64,000 nucleotides of DNA from Brachypterus glaber (GCA_958510825.1 OY294046.1:12871986-12935985); one strand, 5' to 3'. Shown: positions 33,035-45,862, counted from the stretch's first letter. Notes: generated from the letters alone by a model not told the origin. A program made the numbers and translations.

Positions 33035-34600
33035 ATTTAATGTATAAACTTCAAATTCGGGGCACGTAAATAAGACAATCACGGTGTTCTAGAAGAACTT
33101 TTAAATGACATGACAAATTCCATTTTTTTTTTCTTTTTGGAATTTGTTATATCAGCTTTAATTAAAAAAATAAGACCAAAATTTTAAAAATCGTTAGAGC
33201 TTTTTTGAAAAAAATCTGTTTTTAGAAAATATCTCTGATATTTCACGCTAACATACTCGGTTTGCCCTCTATGTCTCGGATTTTGACCAAACTTGGCATA
33301 GTGGTACCACTATGGTATCTAAGCACTCCATCCTAATTTTTTTCAAAACGATTCATCCGTTCACTATACTGGGTGCCCCATCAAGTTCTTGAAATAGCTT
33401 ATCTCCGTTATTTGAAAAGGTATTAAAATTTACAAAAAATAGCATTAAATCAAAGCCAAATAAGACTTTACTGACTTATTCAAAAACGCCCCTTGCTTAC
33501 CCACTCCCTTAAAACTCTCCCCAACTTCTGTTTTTCAAATAGCACCCCCTAATTCTTATTAAAGACTATGAAAATGCACTTTATTCTGAATTCAACCATT
33601 TATTATGAGTGGTATCTTAGATTTTACTGGGCTCTAAATAATAATTATTATTTATTAATAGAAGGGTGGTATTTAAAACAAAATTGCGGGTAGTTCCAGG
33701 AGACTGAGTTGTTATGAGTTGGTTATGAATATATTAATCAATTTTCTTTTGGGTACAATTTAACGTAAGTTTTTGGAAAATTTTCTGGTTAAATTTAAAA
33801 TGAAATGTGCCTTTTATATTCTTTAGTAAAATAAGGAAGTGCTATTTAAAAAACTAGTTGGAGGTGGTTCCAAGAGGGTGGGTTAATAAGGGGTAGTTTT
33901 GCATATGTCTATGTCTACTTTGACTCCAATATAATTTTATTTTTTTATATTTTTAAATAACGGAGATATAGGCCGTCTAAAACCTGGTGGGACATTATTA
34001 TTACTAAATAATAATTGTTATTGGAAGCCCCTTAAAAGAATAAGATACTATTTATAATACATGGTTTAATTCAAAATGAAATGTAATTTCATATTCTTAG
34101 ATAAAAATGGGGGTGGGAGGTGTTATTTGAAAATCAGAGGGCGGGGTGGTTACAAGGGACCGAGTAAGCAATGGAAGGGGGGGATTGAATAAGTCAATAA
34201 AACCTTTTTTGGCTCCCATTTAACGCTATTTTTTACAAAAAAAATACCATTTCAAATAACGGAGATATAACTGTCAAGCACCTGGTTGGTGGGGCACCCG
34301 GTATCGTGAACGGATGGAACGTTTTGAAAAAAAAATTGTATGGAGTGCTTAGGTACCATAGTAGTACCACTATGCCAAGTTTGGTCAAAATCCGAGACAT
34401 CGAGGGCAAACCGAGTATGTTAGCGTGAAATATCAGAGATATTTCCTAAAAAACAGATTTTTTTCAAAAACGGCTCTAACGATTTTTAAAATTTAGGTCT
34501 TATTTTTTTAATTAGAGCTCATATAAAAAATTCCAGTTGTCGTGTCATTTAAAAGTTCTTCTAGAACAGCGTGCAATATAACTGTCTTTTAGCATATACA
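33035..34600. mobile_element. Outer foldback element carrying a second foldback in its loop
   Basis: The left arm (33035-33366) and right arm (34304-34600) pair through GTTCTAGAAGAAC, TATCTCTGATATTTCACGCT, ACTCGGTTTGCCCTC, CCAAACTTGGCATAGTGGTA and TTCATCCGTTCAC. The outer limits are approximate because terminal pairing fades. A complete second foldback occupies the centre. Confidence 0.7.
33369..34301. mobile_element. 933-bp foldback MITE (GGGTGCCCCA family)
   Basis: The ends are CTGGGTGCCCCATCA and GGTGGGGCACCCGG, with TA on each side (33367-33368, 34302-34303). Inside, ATCTCCGTTATTTGAAAA pairs with TTCAAATAACGGAGAT, and the block AATAACGGAGATATAGGCCGTC near 33955 is a further internal copy of the end, so the element may be composite. 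Confidence 0.75.
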
Positions 34601-34800
34601 TTGAAATGAAACACTTTTTAACCTCGAGGTTTATTGTGTCGTTTAGGCCGCTTCAATCAAAAAAAAAGGATGGTTTCAAATAATATCCATTCAAAGAGAG
34701 AATGCGACTCTGACGTCTTAGCGCGTAAACTAAATAGCACTCTGTATACAGAGGGTAGTTGAAACTTATTTCTTCAGATTTAATTAATGATTTTTGTATA

Positions 34801-35490
34801 CAGTGCGGTACAAAAGTCACCCCCCCCCCCTTTTAACTTTTGAACGAGTTGAGATATCGACTTCAAATTTAGAACTCTTAAATAAGATAACTTAAACTAT
34901 CTTTTAGCATATATTTGATATTTTCAGCTCTTAAAATGTGGGCAGGGGGGCATGGGGGACATTTTTTTAAATGGAAAGGGGGGATCGTGTGATACATCTA
35001 TTTAAACTAACATTTTTAATTTTTTTAAAAATGTTTTTTAAGGTTTTGATTTTTTAATTTTTTTGTGCTAAAACATTTGATTTTTTAAGTTTTTTTTATA
35101 AATTTTTATTTATGTCAACTTAAATTAGTTTAAAAGTATAGTTAACATTTTTTTATAATGAAATTAGGCATTTTTAAAAAAATTGTTTTTTAGAGGAATT
35201 TTGACATTAATACCCATTTTCAACCCCATTTTAAACCCAATTTTTTTTTTAATTTAAAAATATGGTGTTAAATGGAGAATTTTATAAGCTTTAAAATGAT
35301 GTATTACACGACCCCCCTTTCCATTTAAAAAAATGTGCCCCCATGCCCCCCTGCCCACATTTTAAGAGCTGAAAGTATTAAATATATGCTAAAAGATAGT
35401 TTAAGTTGTCTTATTTAAAAGTTCCAAATTTGAAGTCGATATCTCAACTGGTTCAAAAGTTAAGAGGGGGGGGTGACTTTTGAACCGCTC
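34801..35490. mobile_element. 690-bp foldback MITE (CGGTCCAAAA family), uninterrupted
   Basis: The ends are CAGTGCGGTACAAAAGTCAC and GTGACTTTTGAACCGCTC, with TA flanking. Long arms contain GATATCGACTTCAAATTT and its inverse, and a GGGGGGCATGGGGG block on each side. A ten-base C run follows the left end. Confidence 0.8.
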
Positions 35491-37574
35491 TATATATTAA
35501 TTATGTATTATACTTTGACGCATGGATCTGTGGCTACGGGAAATATGTTTGGAATGTGTGTGCAAGTGGAAGTCCCGTTGCAGACACGCACCCCTTATAA
35601 CTCTTTTGACGAAAAGAAGAGAGCGCGAATGATCCCTCCCCCTTTCGTCGGAGACTTTGTTTCAGTTCAGTTAAACTACAGAGTCAGGGCCGTGCGCAGG
35701 ATTTGCTCGTGGGGGAGTTTTTATCAAATTCTACAATCTTAAATAAAAGAACGTAAGCAAGCCCTAGCACCGCAGGTGACATTTTTTACAAATTTAATGG
35801 TCTATTTTAATCTTAAATTAGTCTTTTAAATTTAAATTACTTAAATTTAAAAGTTTACAAAAATACAGGAAACTTAAGCTCCGCAGGCGAACTTTTTTTA
35901 ATTTTATGCATGAGTTCTACAATCCTAAATAGAGAAAAACGTAAAAAAAGCCCTAGTGCCATAGGCAATTTTTTTTGAAAACTTTAATTTTTAAACATTT
36001 TTATTATTCTAAATTTCACAAAAAATGCAAGAAAGGTCCATAGGGACGCCAAGTATGTGGGGCACCTCGAGCTTAGCCTTAGCCAGCACGGGCCTGATTA
36101 TAGGTACTCAATATTTACTTAATTTTATCTAGAACTATTTCTGCTATTACCAAAAATTTTCTATACAGTAATTAAATGGCCCCCAATCTCTAGTAAAAAA
36201 TTACATTCATAATAACTTTCAAAATTAAAAGAAATTCAAAACGAACTAAAACGAAATTTAGTATAGAGTTTTAGTTGCATTTGACAATATCACAAAGGTT
36301 TTCCTTCATTAAATAGTATATTGTTTTACTAAGAGGAAAAGTGAAGCTTTTTTTTACTGTAGAATTTACGCACGATTCGAAGATTACTCCGGAAACTACA
36401 GACTAGTGAGTGAAACATACTATTTTTTCTTCAAGCATCCTATATATATTTTTTTAAATATTCATTTTTTAATTTAATTTGTTCGGTAATAAAGTATGTT
36501 TTTTTATAAAAATAGGCCAATAAAACCCTTTCGAAATAAACTTAAACCTTCCTTAGCTCATTTTAAATTTTTTTCGTAGGCTAAATCGTACACTTTTCGG
36601 GATTTCGATGGTAACTTGTCTAATGTAGCATTTGCAATTTCGGAGAGATTTGTAGGTGTATAAACCATATATTCTTCTTTAATCATTTTTAATCAATTTC
36701 GCACAAGGTTTTTGCACAGAATCTCGAGTCAACCATCTGTTTACATAATAAACAAACAAGTTTGAAGTATGGCTGTCATCTAAGTAAAAGAGTGCTGCCG
36801 CCAGTGGTGGTGTTTCTACTAACTTTTTTTACAGCGTACAACAATGAACTCATTTTTTTACTGTGAAAAAATAGATCACTTCTAACTAGTGTGTTCAGTT
36901 ATAAAATATGAACATTTTAGTACGCTTGAAGAAAAAATGTATTTTGTGCCATAAATTCCCGACTGGGAATATACTTATAAGTCTAATTTTGGTAAATTTT
37001 TACTAGAGATGGTTAATTCAGTGATCTAGTTATTTGCGGGTGTAATAAATAAATATATATTTTAAATTGTTGTCATCTAATTATACAAAAATATATTCAG
37101 GAACTAAATTGGAATGCCTGGGTAGCGATTCACATTTCTTGTGATTGGATCAGATCACCAGTGAACGCCAACTTCAGAGCAGTTTTTTCGATAGCGTGAT
37201 TGGTTCAAACTGCAAAATATGACTGGAGATAAGTAGCGTTTCTCGGACCGTGTGATCAGATCACATGTAAAATGATAATTGCTTCCCGGTTTCGAGGAAA
37301 ATACATAAAACCGTATCAGGTTGGTAATTTAGGGAAAAAATATACAAATTTAAAATAAATTTATTTTATTAGTATGTAAAATATATGTAATTTTTTGGTG
37401 GATGATAATAAATAAATATACAAAAATGCTAAACTCTGGTTTTCTTAAAAAAATAATTTATTTTTGAAAATAGTATTTTTTACAAAAATTAAATAAACTA
37501 TCTTAAACTGCATGTATACATGTATAACTATAAATAGTAAATATACATAAAATGTATGTATGTATGTGATATTA
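35491..37574. other. Intergenic region with repeat fragments
   Basis: 35510-35740 is less AT-rich and has an 89-codon frame without recognised domains; GGGCCGTGCGCAGGATTT at about 35685 looks repeat-derived. Degenerate phrases AAGCCCTAG.(A/G)CC.(C/T)AGG recur at about 35760, 35873 and 35950. At 36405-36450 and 36915-36950 a TTTTTTCTTCAAGC.T word pair is inverted, a possible decayed foldback. GATCAGATCAC occurs twice at 37148-37262. No gene. Confidence 0.4.
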
Positions 37575-37860
37575 TCACCAGTAGCCGCCGTATTTTCAGT
37601 TGTAGTGCAGTCTTTATGTCAATAAAAGAGGCTTTACCTGGAAATAATTCAGGGAGTTTAGATTTTTGGTTTATTGGGCAGGGTTAATGGCCGCAAATAA
37701 AAAAACAATTTTGCCACGTTGAATTCGATTTGGAACTGTCATTTTTTCAACGTGTTTTTCACAAAAAACGTCTTTTTAAAATATCTCTTAAACGTTACAC
37801 TATACGTGTTTAGATTTTGTGAGAAAAAAATGTTGTTAATTTTTTCCATTTTAAAGTTTT
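37575..37860. repeat. Half copy of the CCGGCGTA foldback family
   Basis: It matches the left half of 24929-25503: AGTAGCCGCCGTATTTTCAG, TAAAAGAGGCTTTACCTGG, GGGCAGGGTTAATGGCC and AACGTGTTTTTCAC. The right arm is absent. Confidence 0.7.
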
Positions 37861-37916
37861 TGTGGCATGGTCTAATACACACATTTTTTAAAATAAAAAA
37901 TGATTAGTCCGGTAGA

Positions 37917-39134
<1,218 letters not shown>

Positions 39135-39177
39135 ATGGATCTGAATTATTTGCCAACGCTTATATCAGTATGCGCAG
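39135..39177 (+). CDS. Tret1-like sugar transporter, first coding exon (43 nt)
   Basis: ATG at 39135 opens 14 codons, MDLNYLPTLISVCA, plus one base, followed by a perfect donor GTAAGT at 39178. The single G joins TA at 43796 to make a valine codon, giving ..ISVCAVNLMSFACGW. This is the expected start of transmembrane helix 1 in insect Tret1-like transporters. Length, phase and motif continuity support this start over the long upstream frame at 43492, whose first 87 codons are intron and a GCGGTA repeat. Too short for ordinary ORF calling. Non-coding 5' exons may lie further upstream. Confidence 0.75.
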
Positions 39178-39694
39178 GTAAGTGCTATGTCTAACTAGAT
39201 TTTAGAATTTTTAAATTCCGGGATTTAAATTATGATAGAGCTCCTAAGTCTCTTGACCAAGATCAAAATTAGAGATTTTCCTCTCATTCTTCGTCTTGAT
39301 CAAGAGATAAGAAAATAAAGTACCGTGGTACTTGGAGTATAAAACGAATTTTTGTGTTTATTTTATGGAGGACATCATGTGAACATACAGTGAGATTATA
39401 AAGTGCAGTTTGAAAAGAAAATACTCTTCGGTTGAAGCTACGCCTCTTAGAGTTGTGAGCGACAAGCCCATGTGATTGCTACGTACAACTGCTCGGTGGC
39501 CAGTAAAACGCACACAGCTTTCTTGCATTTTACTCATCGCTAATGCCAGTTTTGCATTAAAAAGTGTTCGGCACTTTATAATGGTACGGTATGTGCTTCA
39601 ATTAGTTTATTTTTTGCTTCTCTTGTTCTCAAGATATCAACTTACCTTCCTGTAAAATAACCGGTCGTATCCAACTTTCATTTTTTTTTAAATA
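39178..39694. other. Start of sugar transporter intron 1
   Basis: No gene. 39245-39320 has loosely inverted TCTTGACCAAGATC/TCTTGATCAAGAG words. 39400-39590 is less AT-rich but has no open frame of note. Confidence 0.4.
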
Positions 39695-40221
39695 CAGGGT
39701 GAGTTTTATATCAAGGATAATTCTTATTCGATAAAAACGAAACTGGTCATTTATATAACTTTACATTGGCTGTAAAATGGCGGATTTATTTTTTTTTATT
39801 TCACTTCCGGTTTTGCCGTAGGTGGAATTAATATCTCTTTTTTAAATAGAACACCCTCTATATTTTTATATATTTTGATTCAGAAATCCATTTTGAGAAC
39901 AATCATGTGTCACTTGTCAATTTTTGACAGGTCAGGCCATTTTTTATTTAAATTTTTATTTTAAATCTAGAGGGCCTTGAATTAGCTTATTCGCTTAATT
40001 TTTGGTCTAGTATCTTAACAAAAATACTATTTAGATTTTATTCCCAATACTATAAATTTGGTACGCTCTTAAAAGCACTTTAATCCATAAGTATTTTTTT
40101 TTTCATGTGGAAAAAGGGAAGAGCAAACGTTAAAATGAGAGAGAAATTTCTTGAGAACATTTTGATTTCACACAAATGGTTTTTACATTTTTTTTACATT
40201 TTTGTTTAACCTCGTACTATT

Positions 40222-40452
40222 CTATTTAATTAAGCATCCCCTAAGTCCTAAGACTTGTGTGGGCTAGTAGTAGAGGGTATCACCGGCTTTAATTGACTTT
40301 CGAACCAATTTATAGGGAGTGTCCGCTTCACTTAGGCCTTCGCCAAATTTCAATTATTAATTAACTGAAAAAGGCAAATCGGCGCCGGTGAGAATTGAAC
40401 TCACGCTATTTAGGTAGTAAACTCGTTGGTAGCCCACTACACCAATCCTCCC
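40222..40452 (-). mobile_element. tRNA-derived SINE, second family
   Basis: On the minus strand it starts GGGAGGATTGGTGTAGTGGG, a good A box, followed by B box GAGTTCAATTCTC (plus strand around 40393) and a body of about 140 bp. ACTATT flanks both sides (40216-40221, 40453-40458). The sequence differs from the SINE at 8604, so it is a separate family. Confidence 0.75.
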
Positions 40453-40496
40453 ACTATTTGGAAGAACTTGGCATTAATATAAAACAATAAATATTT

Positions 40497-41003
40497 TTTC
40501 TATTTTGCGACTTTTATAAGCTCATAATCACACCCATTTAGCGTGTTCTTATAGGCCCATAAGAGGTCTCTACTTTTTTTTCTGTTGGGTTGGCAATATA
40601 CAAAAGCCTATCTCTTGACGTTTTGCCTCCAAATGTCAATGTCGATTTAAAGTTTAATTTTTTACAAAATTTTGTGTTTGGGTTATTTTTTACCGTGTTA
40701 AAATTGCAGTGAAAAAAAAAAGAGAAAACTGTAAAATATATCAAAATATAATTTGTTCTTAGGATTTTAAATATAGTGTAAACTGTAATACCAACCCAAA
40801 ACAAAAATCCCTAAATCAGTCATCAATTTAAATGTAATTTTTTAAATTTTAGAGCAAAATAGAAAAAATTGTATAAAGCACTCGTTTCATAACACGTTCA
40901 GAGCACTAGTACTTTAGAAATCTCGCCGCAAGCGGCTCGTTTTCTAAACTTGTACTCGTGCGCTAAAAATGTATGTTATGAAACTAGACTTTAATATACT
41001 ATA
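40497..41003 (+). repeat. Hairpin-ended ~500-bp repeat, copy 6 (+)
   Basis: Full-length member outside the calexcitin gene: CTATTTTGCGACTTTTATAAG start, TTATAGGCCCATAAGAG, GGGTTGGCAATA and the final GTTATGAAAC hairpin arm. It has small deletions relative to copy 4. Confidence 0.8.
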
Positions 41004-41486
41004 AAATGAAAATTAAATAAAATATGACATGACTTAACAAAAATTGACAAGTGACACATGTTTGTTCTCAGAATGGATTTCTGAATCAAAACATGTAAAA
41101 ATATAGAGGGTGTTTCATTAAAAAAAAAAAACATATTAATGTCACTTCCGGAGACAACGGAAATTAAACAAAAAATATATATCCGCCATTTTATAGCCAA
41201 TGTAAAATTATATAAATCACTAAAGTTTCGTTTTTATCGAATGAAAATTGATCTTAATTTTAGGGGTGGGCATAAATAAAACTTACCCTGTACACTGTAC
41301 ACTGTACAGTTGTATTAGTCGGTTCATTACACAGGCACACAAAATAAAAAAAGTGGTCTGTTCTTTAATAACCACATATGCACCCCTATGTATTTTTTTC
41401 CGCTGAATCAGAATCCGAGTTTGGACTTTTAACTAGCACCCACTTCATTTGAAATCTGGAAATGTTTAAATGTTTAAATGAAATAG

Positions 41487-41746
41487 GTAATAGTTATTTA
41501 TGGTACTAGTGGGTAAAGTAATGAGTGCCATACAAGGTTTTATCCAATAAATAGCTTAGGAATTCATATTTTTATTAAAAATTTTAATGACATTTACAAA
41601 AAAAATATTTTACAAGTGACAGTTGAGTGGGTAAAATAAATAATTATCCACTCAATAAAGTAAAAGCCACGCGGGGGTTATTATTGAGTTTATCTATTTA
41701 AAATAAAGCTGGTAATTGTCTCATTATCTGTATGTATTGGATAAAT
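41487..41746. repeat. Repeat related to the flank of the 302-bp array
   Basis: It shares TAGTTATTTATGGTACTAGTGGG and CCACGCGGGGGTTATTATTGAG with 15313-15480 and carries about 145 bp more between them. Confidence 0.7.
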
Positions 41747-42159
41747 TTATTTTTTTTTTTCAAGTTGAAATTTCGCACATATTTGTGCATTTTGTATGAC
41801 ATATTATCTAAAAAAACATGCCTTATAAAAAATATACAATTTTTATTTTTTTTTTCTAATTGCTTTCCCATTTTAAACATTTTCAGATTTTCGGAAAGCC
41901 TTGTATTTGTGCAAAATTCTCAATTTTTTTGCGTATTTTTGAGTTTTATGAAGTTTTATGTCGATATAAATTAATTTCAAGCAAAAAAAAAAATGTCGGT
42001 CGGTCGGCCGATCGGTCGATAGGTCTCTCCGGGAAATATTGTGGGCACAATAACTTAAGAACGATTTAAGCTAGAGACTTGAAGTTTGGCATACAGGGAA
42101 GTTACCAAAAGTTCTCGCTCGGGATTGTTTTTGGTGAACATTGGGGTGCGGCAAGGGGG
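41747..42159. other. Low-complexity intron and dispersed-repeat start
   Basis: After T-rich runs there is TCGGTCGGTCGGCCGATCGG at 41998, then a decayed stretch in the style of 23740-23950. Small frames on both strands are shadows. Confidence 0.4.
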
Positions 42160-42800
42160 CAAATACATTTTTTTTAGAAAAATTTTAAAATTGCTATATA
42201 GGTTTTTGAGGTTGGTGAAGTTGAATCTACTAATAAAAAATTTCCAACACTCCACCCCCGTGGGGGTAAATGGGTAAATATTTTTAAATATTTACAATAT
42301 TTTCTTCAAAATTGGTATATAGGAGTTTTTGTGGTCGAAGAATATGAATCTGATAATAAAATTTTTCTAATTTCATCCCCTAAGGAGTGGGGGGTAGTTT
42401 TTATGAAAACTGGTATATTTATTTATTTATTTATTTATTCCAAAACTCACACAGGTTTCCCCAATTACAGAGTTGGGGGTTATATTGGGGGTTTTGAGGT
42501 TGCTGAAAGTGAATCTGATATTAAAAAAAATCTAAATCCACCCCCTGAGGGGCGGGGGTAGTTTTCGTAAAAAAAAAATTTCGGGTTTTTGAGGTTGCTG
42601 AAAATCCATCCCCAAAGAGGCAAGGGGTAGTTCTCATAACAATTGCTATATTGGGGATTTTTCAGATTGCTGAAAGTGAATGTGGTAATAAAAAAAATCT
42701 TACTCCACCCCCTGAGGGGCGGGGATAGTTCTTGTGAAAATTGGTGTATTGGGGTTTTTAAGGTTGCTGAATGTGAATCTGATAATAAAAAATCCATTTT
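42160..42800. repeat. Degenerate tandem repeat of ~85-110 bp
   Basis: The phrase GGTTTTTGAGGTTG.TGAA.GTGAATCTGATAATAAAA followed by CC.CCCCTGAGGGG.GGGG recurs about six times, with variable spacing and heavy decay. A TTTA run interrupts it at 42419-42439. The minus frame 42480-42797 simply translates the repeat. Confidence 0.75.
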
Positions 42801-43513
42801 AAGAGCGGAGGTGAAAAATGGGAAAGATCTTTTACTGGGCAGTGTATTTTTAAATGAAGTGGAGCTAACCCTAATTTAATTTTTTTTTGGCTGTAATTTG
42901 ACAGAATTTTGTTATGGTTTTTTTCACGACATAGCGAGGGACCCTAAATTTTTTAAAATCGAATTTTTTTAAAAGGCCTAATTATTACTGTATTATATGT
43001 ATATGTTTAGGTATGTTAAATAGGCTAATAAAAATCATATGTTTGCGAATAAATACCCGTATACTACCGGTAGTTATTGGTCAAAACGTCGCATATATCA
43101 ACTAAATGCTCATTATTTTATTAATGACTGGGGGTACCCCCTGCTCGCTTCGCTCAACAACCCCCGGGTTTTTCCTCTGTCAACATTTATTAAACGTCAC
43201 TTTGACATTTATTGAGCCTGGCCAGCAGGGGGTACTTAATTTTGGCAGAGATGTTGACGGAAGAAAAAACAATTTTATGTAATAGAGTAACTTAAAAATC
43301 GCACAGTAAATATTTTTACAACAGGTTTGAATAGTATATGTTTGTGTATCGAATATAATTATGTTTTATAAAATAAACTACGCAGTTTATTCGTACTTCC
43401 AATATTCAAATCTGTTTTGAAAATATTCACTGTGCCATTTTTAATTAACTCTCTTGCTTGATGAAACAGACCATAAAACAGTTTTCTTATTATGATTTTA
43501 TTTTTATCTGTGA
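42801..43513. repeat. Sugar transporter intron with small foldbacks
   Basis: At about 43130-43270, GTACCCCCTGCTCGC and GCCAGCAGGGGGTAC are inverted, as are TTTCCTCTGTCAACAT and ATGTTGACGGAAGAAAA. At about 43285-43460, TCGCACAGTAAATATT and AATATTCACTGTGCCA form another small foldback, related to the one at 57388-57580. Confidence 0.55.
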
Positions 43514-43584
43514 CAGTAGCGGTAGCGGTGGCGGAGGCCGTGCCGGAAGAGGTAGGGGTAGCGGTAGCGGTAGCGGTAATATTC
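43514..43584. repeat. GCGGTA minisatellite
   Basis: About eleven hexamers of GCGGTA and close variants (GCGGTG, GGGGTA), GC-rich in an AT-rich intron, about 210 bp before the acceptor of exon 2. In one frame it reads VAVAVAEAV, which made the longest ORF look longer than the gene. Confidence 0.85.
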
Positions 43585-43795
43585 TGCTTACACCCATCCA
43601 CTTCTGGCTTTTTATGTTTTTCTAACTCAGGATTTACTCCAGAAAAACATAAAAAAGTGGAAAAGATATCTATGTACTTGGCAACTTGTTGCAACATGTA
43701 CAGATGTTCAATTGTAAAACAAAAATGCATACAAGCTGTTAAGTTACATGAACATTTCCACTTTTGTATTATTGATTTATGTCTTTTTATTGTAG

Positions 43796-45126
43796 TAAAT
43801 TTAATGTCATTTGCATGTGGATGGGCATATACATGGTCATCTCCAGTTATACCAAAGCTAAATGGCGTTACAGACTCATTAAATAACCCATTAAGTCAAC
43901 CAACTACCCTAGTGGAAGATTCTTGGATAACGTCGTTGATGAGCTTAGGTGCTGCCTTTGGACCAATTTTAGCAGGGAAATTGTCCGATATTTATGGAAG
44001 AAAAAAGACGCTATTGTTATTTTCACTTCCTATGATTGTATCCCATATTATAATCATTTTTGCTCACAGAGTTGAAATGTTTTACATTGCGAGATTTTTA
44101 GTTGGTCTAGGTGCTGGTTGTGTGTTTACCGTCATTCCTGTGTATATAGGAGAAATCTGTAATGCACAGCATCGCGGATTTTTTAGTTGTTTTATGGGTA
44201 TATTTTTGTCCATTGGAACACTAATATGTTTTATACTAGGGTCACCGCTTACCGTTCGAAATATAAGTATTTTAGGCTTGGTTCCTCTAATTCTGTTTCT
44301 AATATTATTTAGTATCCTGTCACCTGAATCACCTTACTATCTTATATCTATAGGAGAAATTAAAAAAGCAGAGCAATCGATAATAAAATTAAGAAGAAAA
44401 CCCAAAAATGTGGAAAAACAAATTATAGAAATCACCAAATCTATTAATAGTATTAAAGATAATAATGGTAACTTTTCGGATATCCTTAAAAGCAAAAACG
44501 CTTTAAAAGGACTAGCTTTAAGCATAATTTTATTTATTTTCCAACAAATGTCTGGAATAATGGCTATAATGCCGTACTTACAAACCATTTTTGATTCTAC
44601 TGGTAGTAATATTGAATCTAGTTTGTCAACCATCATCATAGGATGTGTGCAACTGTTAGCTACAATAGTAACATCAATGCTTATGGACAGATGGGGCCGT
44701 CGGATACTTTTACTTATATCTGGTGCAGGCTGTTTTATATCTCTGTTTCTCTTGGGCTTATATTTCTATTTAAAATCTCTTTCCTGGAATTTAGACACAT
44801 TTTTCTGGTTACCAGTAGCCTGTTTAATCGTTTACATTGTTACCTTTAATATGGGGCTGGGGTGCGTCCCATGGGCAATGCAGGGTGAATTATATCCCAA
44901 CCATGTTAAATCTTTATGTGCTACAATTGCAGCATGTTTTGTTTTAATATCATCATTTTTATTATCTGCCTTATTTCCAATTGTATCTGCTCAACTTGGA
45001 ATGGCTAATGTCATGTGGACTTTTTCCGCAGCGTGTGGATTATCGATGATTTTTGTTTATTATTTTGTTCCAGAAACTAAAGGCAAAACTTTACCAGAAA
45101 TACAAAATTTATTAGAAAATATTTAA
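43796..45126 (+). CDS. Tret1-like facilitated sugar transporter, main exon
   Basis: A major facilitator superfamily membrane protein of the insect Tret1/GLUT-like sugar porter group, expected to carry sugar across the plasma membrane. With the first exon it makes 457 residues, a usual length for the family, with about 12 hydrophobic helices. Visible motifs: WSSP near residue 28, GKLSDIYGRKK (75-85), RFLVGLGAG (114-122), PVYIGEI (129-135), SPESPYYL (190-197), QQMSG (about 265), DRWGRR, GCVPWAMQGELYP and the terminal PETKGKT (440-446). The acceptor is TTATTGTAG before 43796 (phase 1). All key motifs are intact and there is no stop, so it looks functional. The substrate cannot be told from sequence. 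The 3' part from about residue 265 is duplicated directly downstream. Confidence 0.92.
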
Positions 45127-45524
45127 AAAAAATAATGTTAACGAAAAATAAACAATAATGTAACTGGAAATATAAGTATTTTGTTTAATTTCTCTAATTC
45201 TATTTATAAAATTATTTTGCATCCTATCCCCTACATAAATTATCTCTTACACGCAGATAATGTAATTGTAATTTAATTACTAAATATTATTATTTATTTA
45301 ATTTAAATCGCAACATTTGGTAGGACTGTACTTGTGATAATAAATACTACAATGTTAGTGTTGTATACAATATCTTGTCATAGTACACAATGTGCTGACC
45401 TATTTGGAATCCCAAGCAACGTTTGTTTATTATTACTAGCATGTAGTAGTAAAAATCTCTGTAACATTTGGTAAAGTAGGTAGGTATTTCAAAGTTATAG
45501 TAAGGTAAACTTTAAGTTGTGTTA
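44545..45524 (+). repeat. 980-bp unit of a tandem duplication, first copy
   Basis: The unit runs from CAAATGTCTGG inside the sugar transporter exon to ..TTGTGTTA in its 3' flank. The next base starts the second copy. It covers codons from about residue 265 to the stop plus roughly 400 bp of 3' DNA. Confidence 0.9.
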
Positions 45525-45625
45525 CAAATGTCTGGAATAATGGCTATAATGCCGTACTTACAAACCTTTTTTGATTCCACTGGTAGTAATATTGAATCTA
45601 GTTTGTCAACCATCATCATAGGATG
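45525..45625 (+). pseudogene. Sugar transporter 3' duplicate, piece 1
   Basis: It repeats 44545-44645 with very few changes (one codon change, I to F, in the YLQTIF region) and reads QMSGIMAIMPYLQ... It lacks any start or upstream half and is broken at 45625 by the LTR retrotransposon. The last five bases, GGATG, are the target duplication. Confidence 0.9.
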
Positions 45626-45862
45626 TGGCAAGATTCAGATTAAATAAATAAACTGAACCAATGTTTAATGCTCGAAAACATTTATTTTTATTAAAATTTA
45701 CAAAAAATGCTTTCTCTTCTAAACTTGCATATTGCATCATCTTGGTCGATGCTTACGTCTCTTCTCTCGGGCTTGCGCGCAGAACGCCACACCACCGGCG
45801 CCAACATTTAAATTCAAACAAAATAAAATTCTTATAAAATAAATACAAAACTGACTTATCCA
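45626..45862 (-). repeat. BEL/Pao retrotransposon LTR (3' LTR)
   Basis: 237 bp, from TGGCAAGATTCAG to GACTTATCCA. It matches the LTR at 51701-51935 except for about six substitutions and a 2-bp indel (ACACC against ACC), so the element is fairly young. Confidence 0.92.

Larger units (their letters stand above)
39695..41290. mobile_element. Foldback MITE hosting a SINE and a hairpin-ended repeat
   Basis: The ends are CAGGGTGAGTTTTATATCA and ATAAAACTTACCCTG, with TA flanking (39693-39694, 41291-41292). Arms of about 250 bp pair through CGATAAAAACGAAACT, GCTGTAAAATGGCGGAT and CAGAAATCCATTTTGAGAAC. The loop holds the SINE at 40222 and repeat copy 6 at 40497, both later insertions. Confidence 0.75.

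Noticed and set aside
35473..35742. 89-codon plus frame in a less AT-rich patch
   Set aside because: No domain, no clear splice sites, and its end runs into a dispersed-repeat-like phrase.
40380..40452. Possible tRNA gene on the minus strand
   Set aside because: Same reasoning: B box and A box belong to a SINE flanked by ACTATT.
42480..42797. 105-codon minus frame with repeated SATLKTPI-like words
   Set aside because: It is a translation of the degenerate tandem repeat.
43492..43795. N-terminal 101 codons of the long sugar transporter ORF
   Set aside because: They read through a GCGGTA repeat and a clear acceptor at 43796; the first exon at 39135 gives a proper family N terminus.
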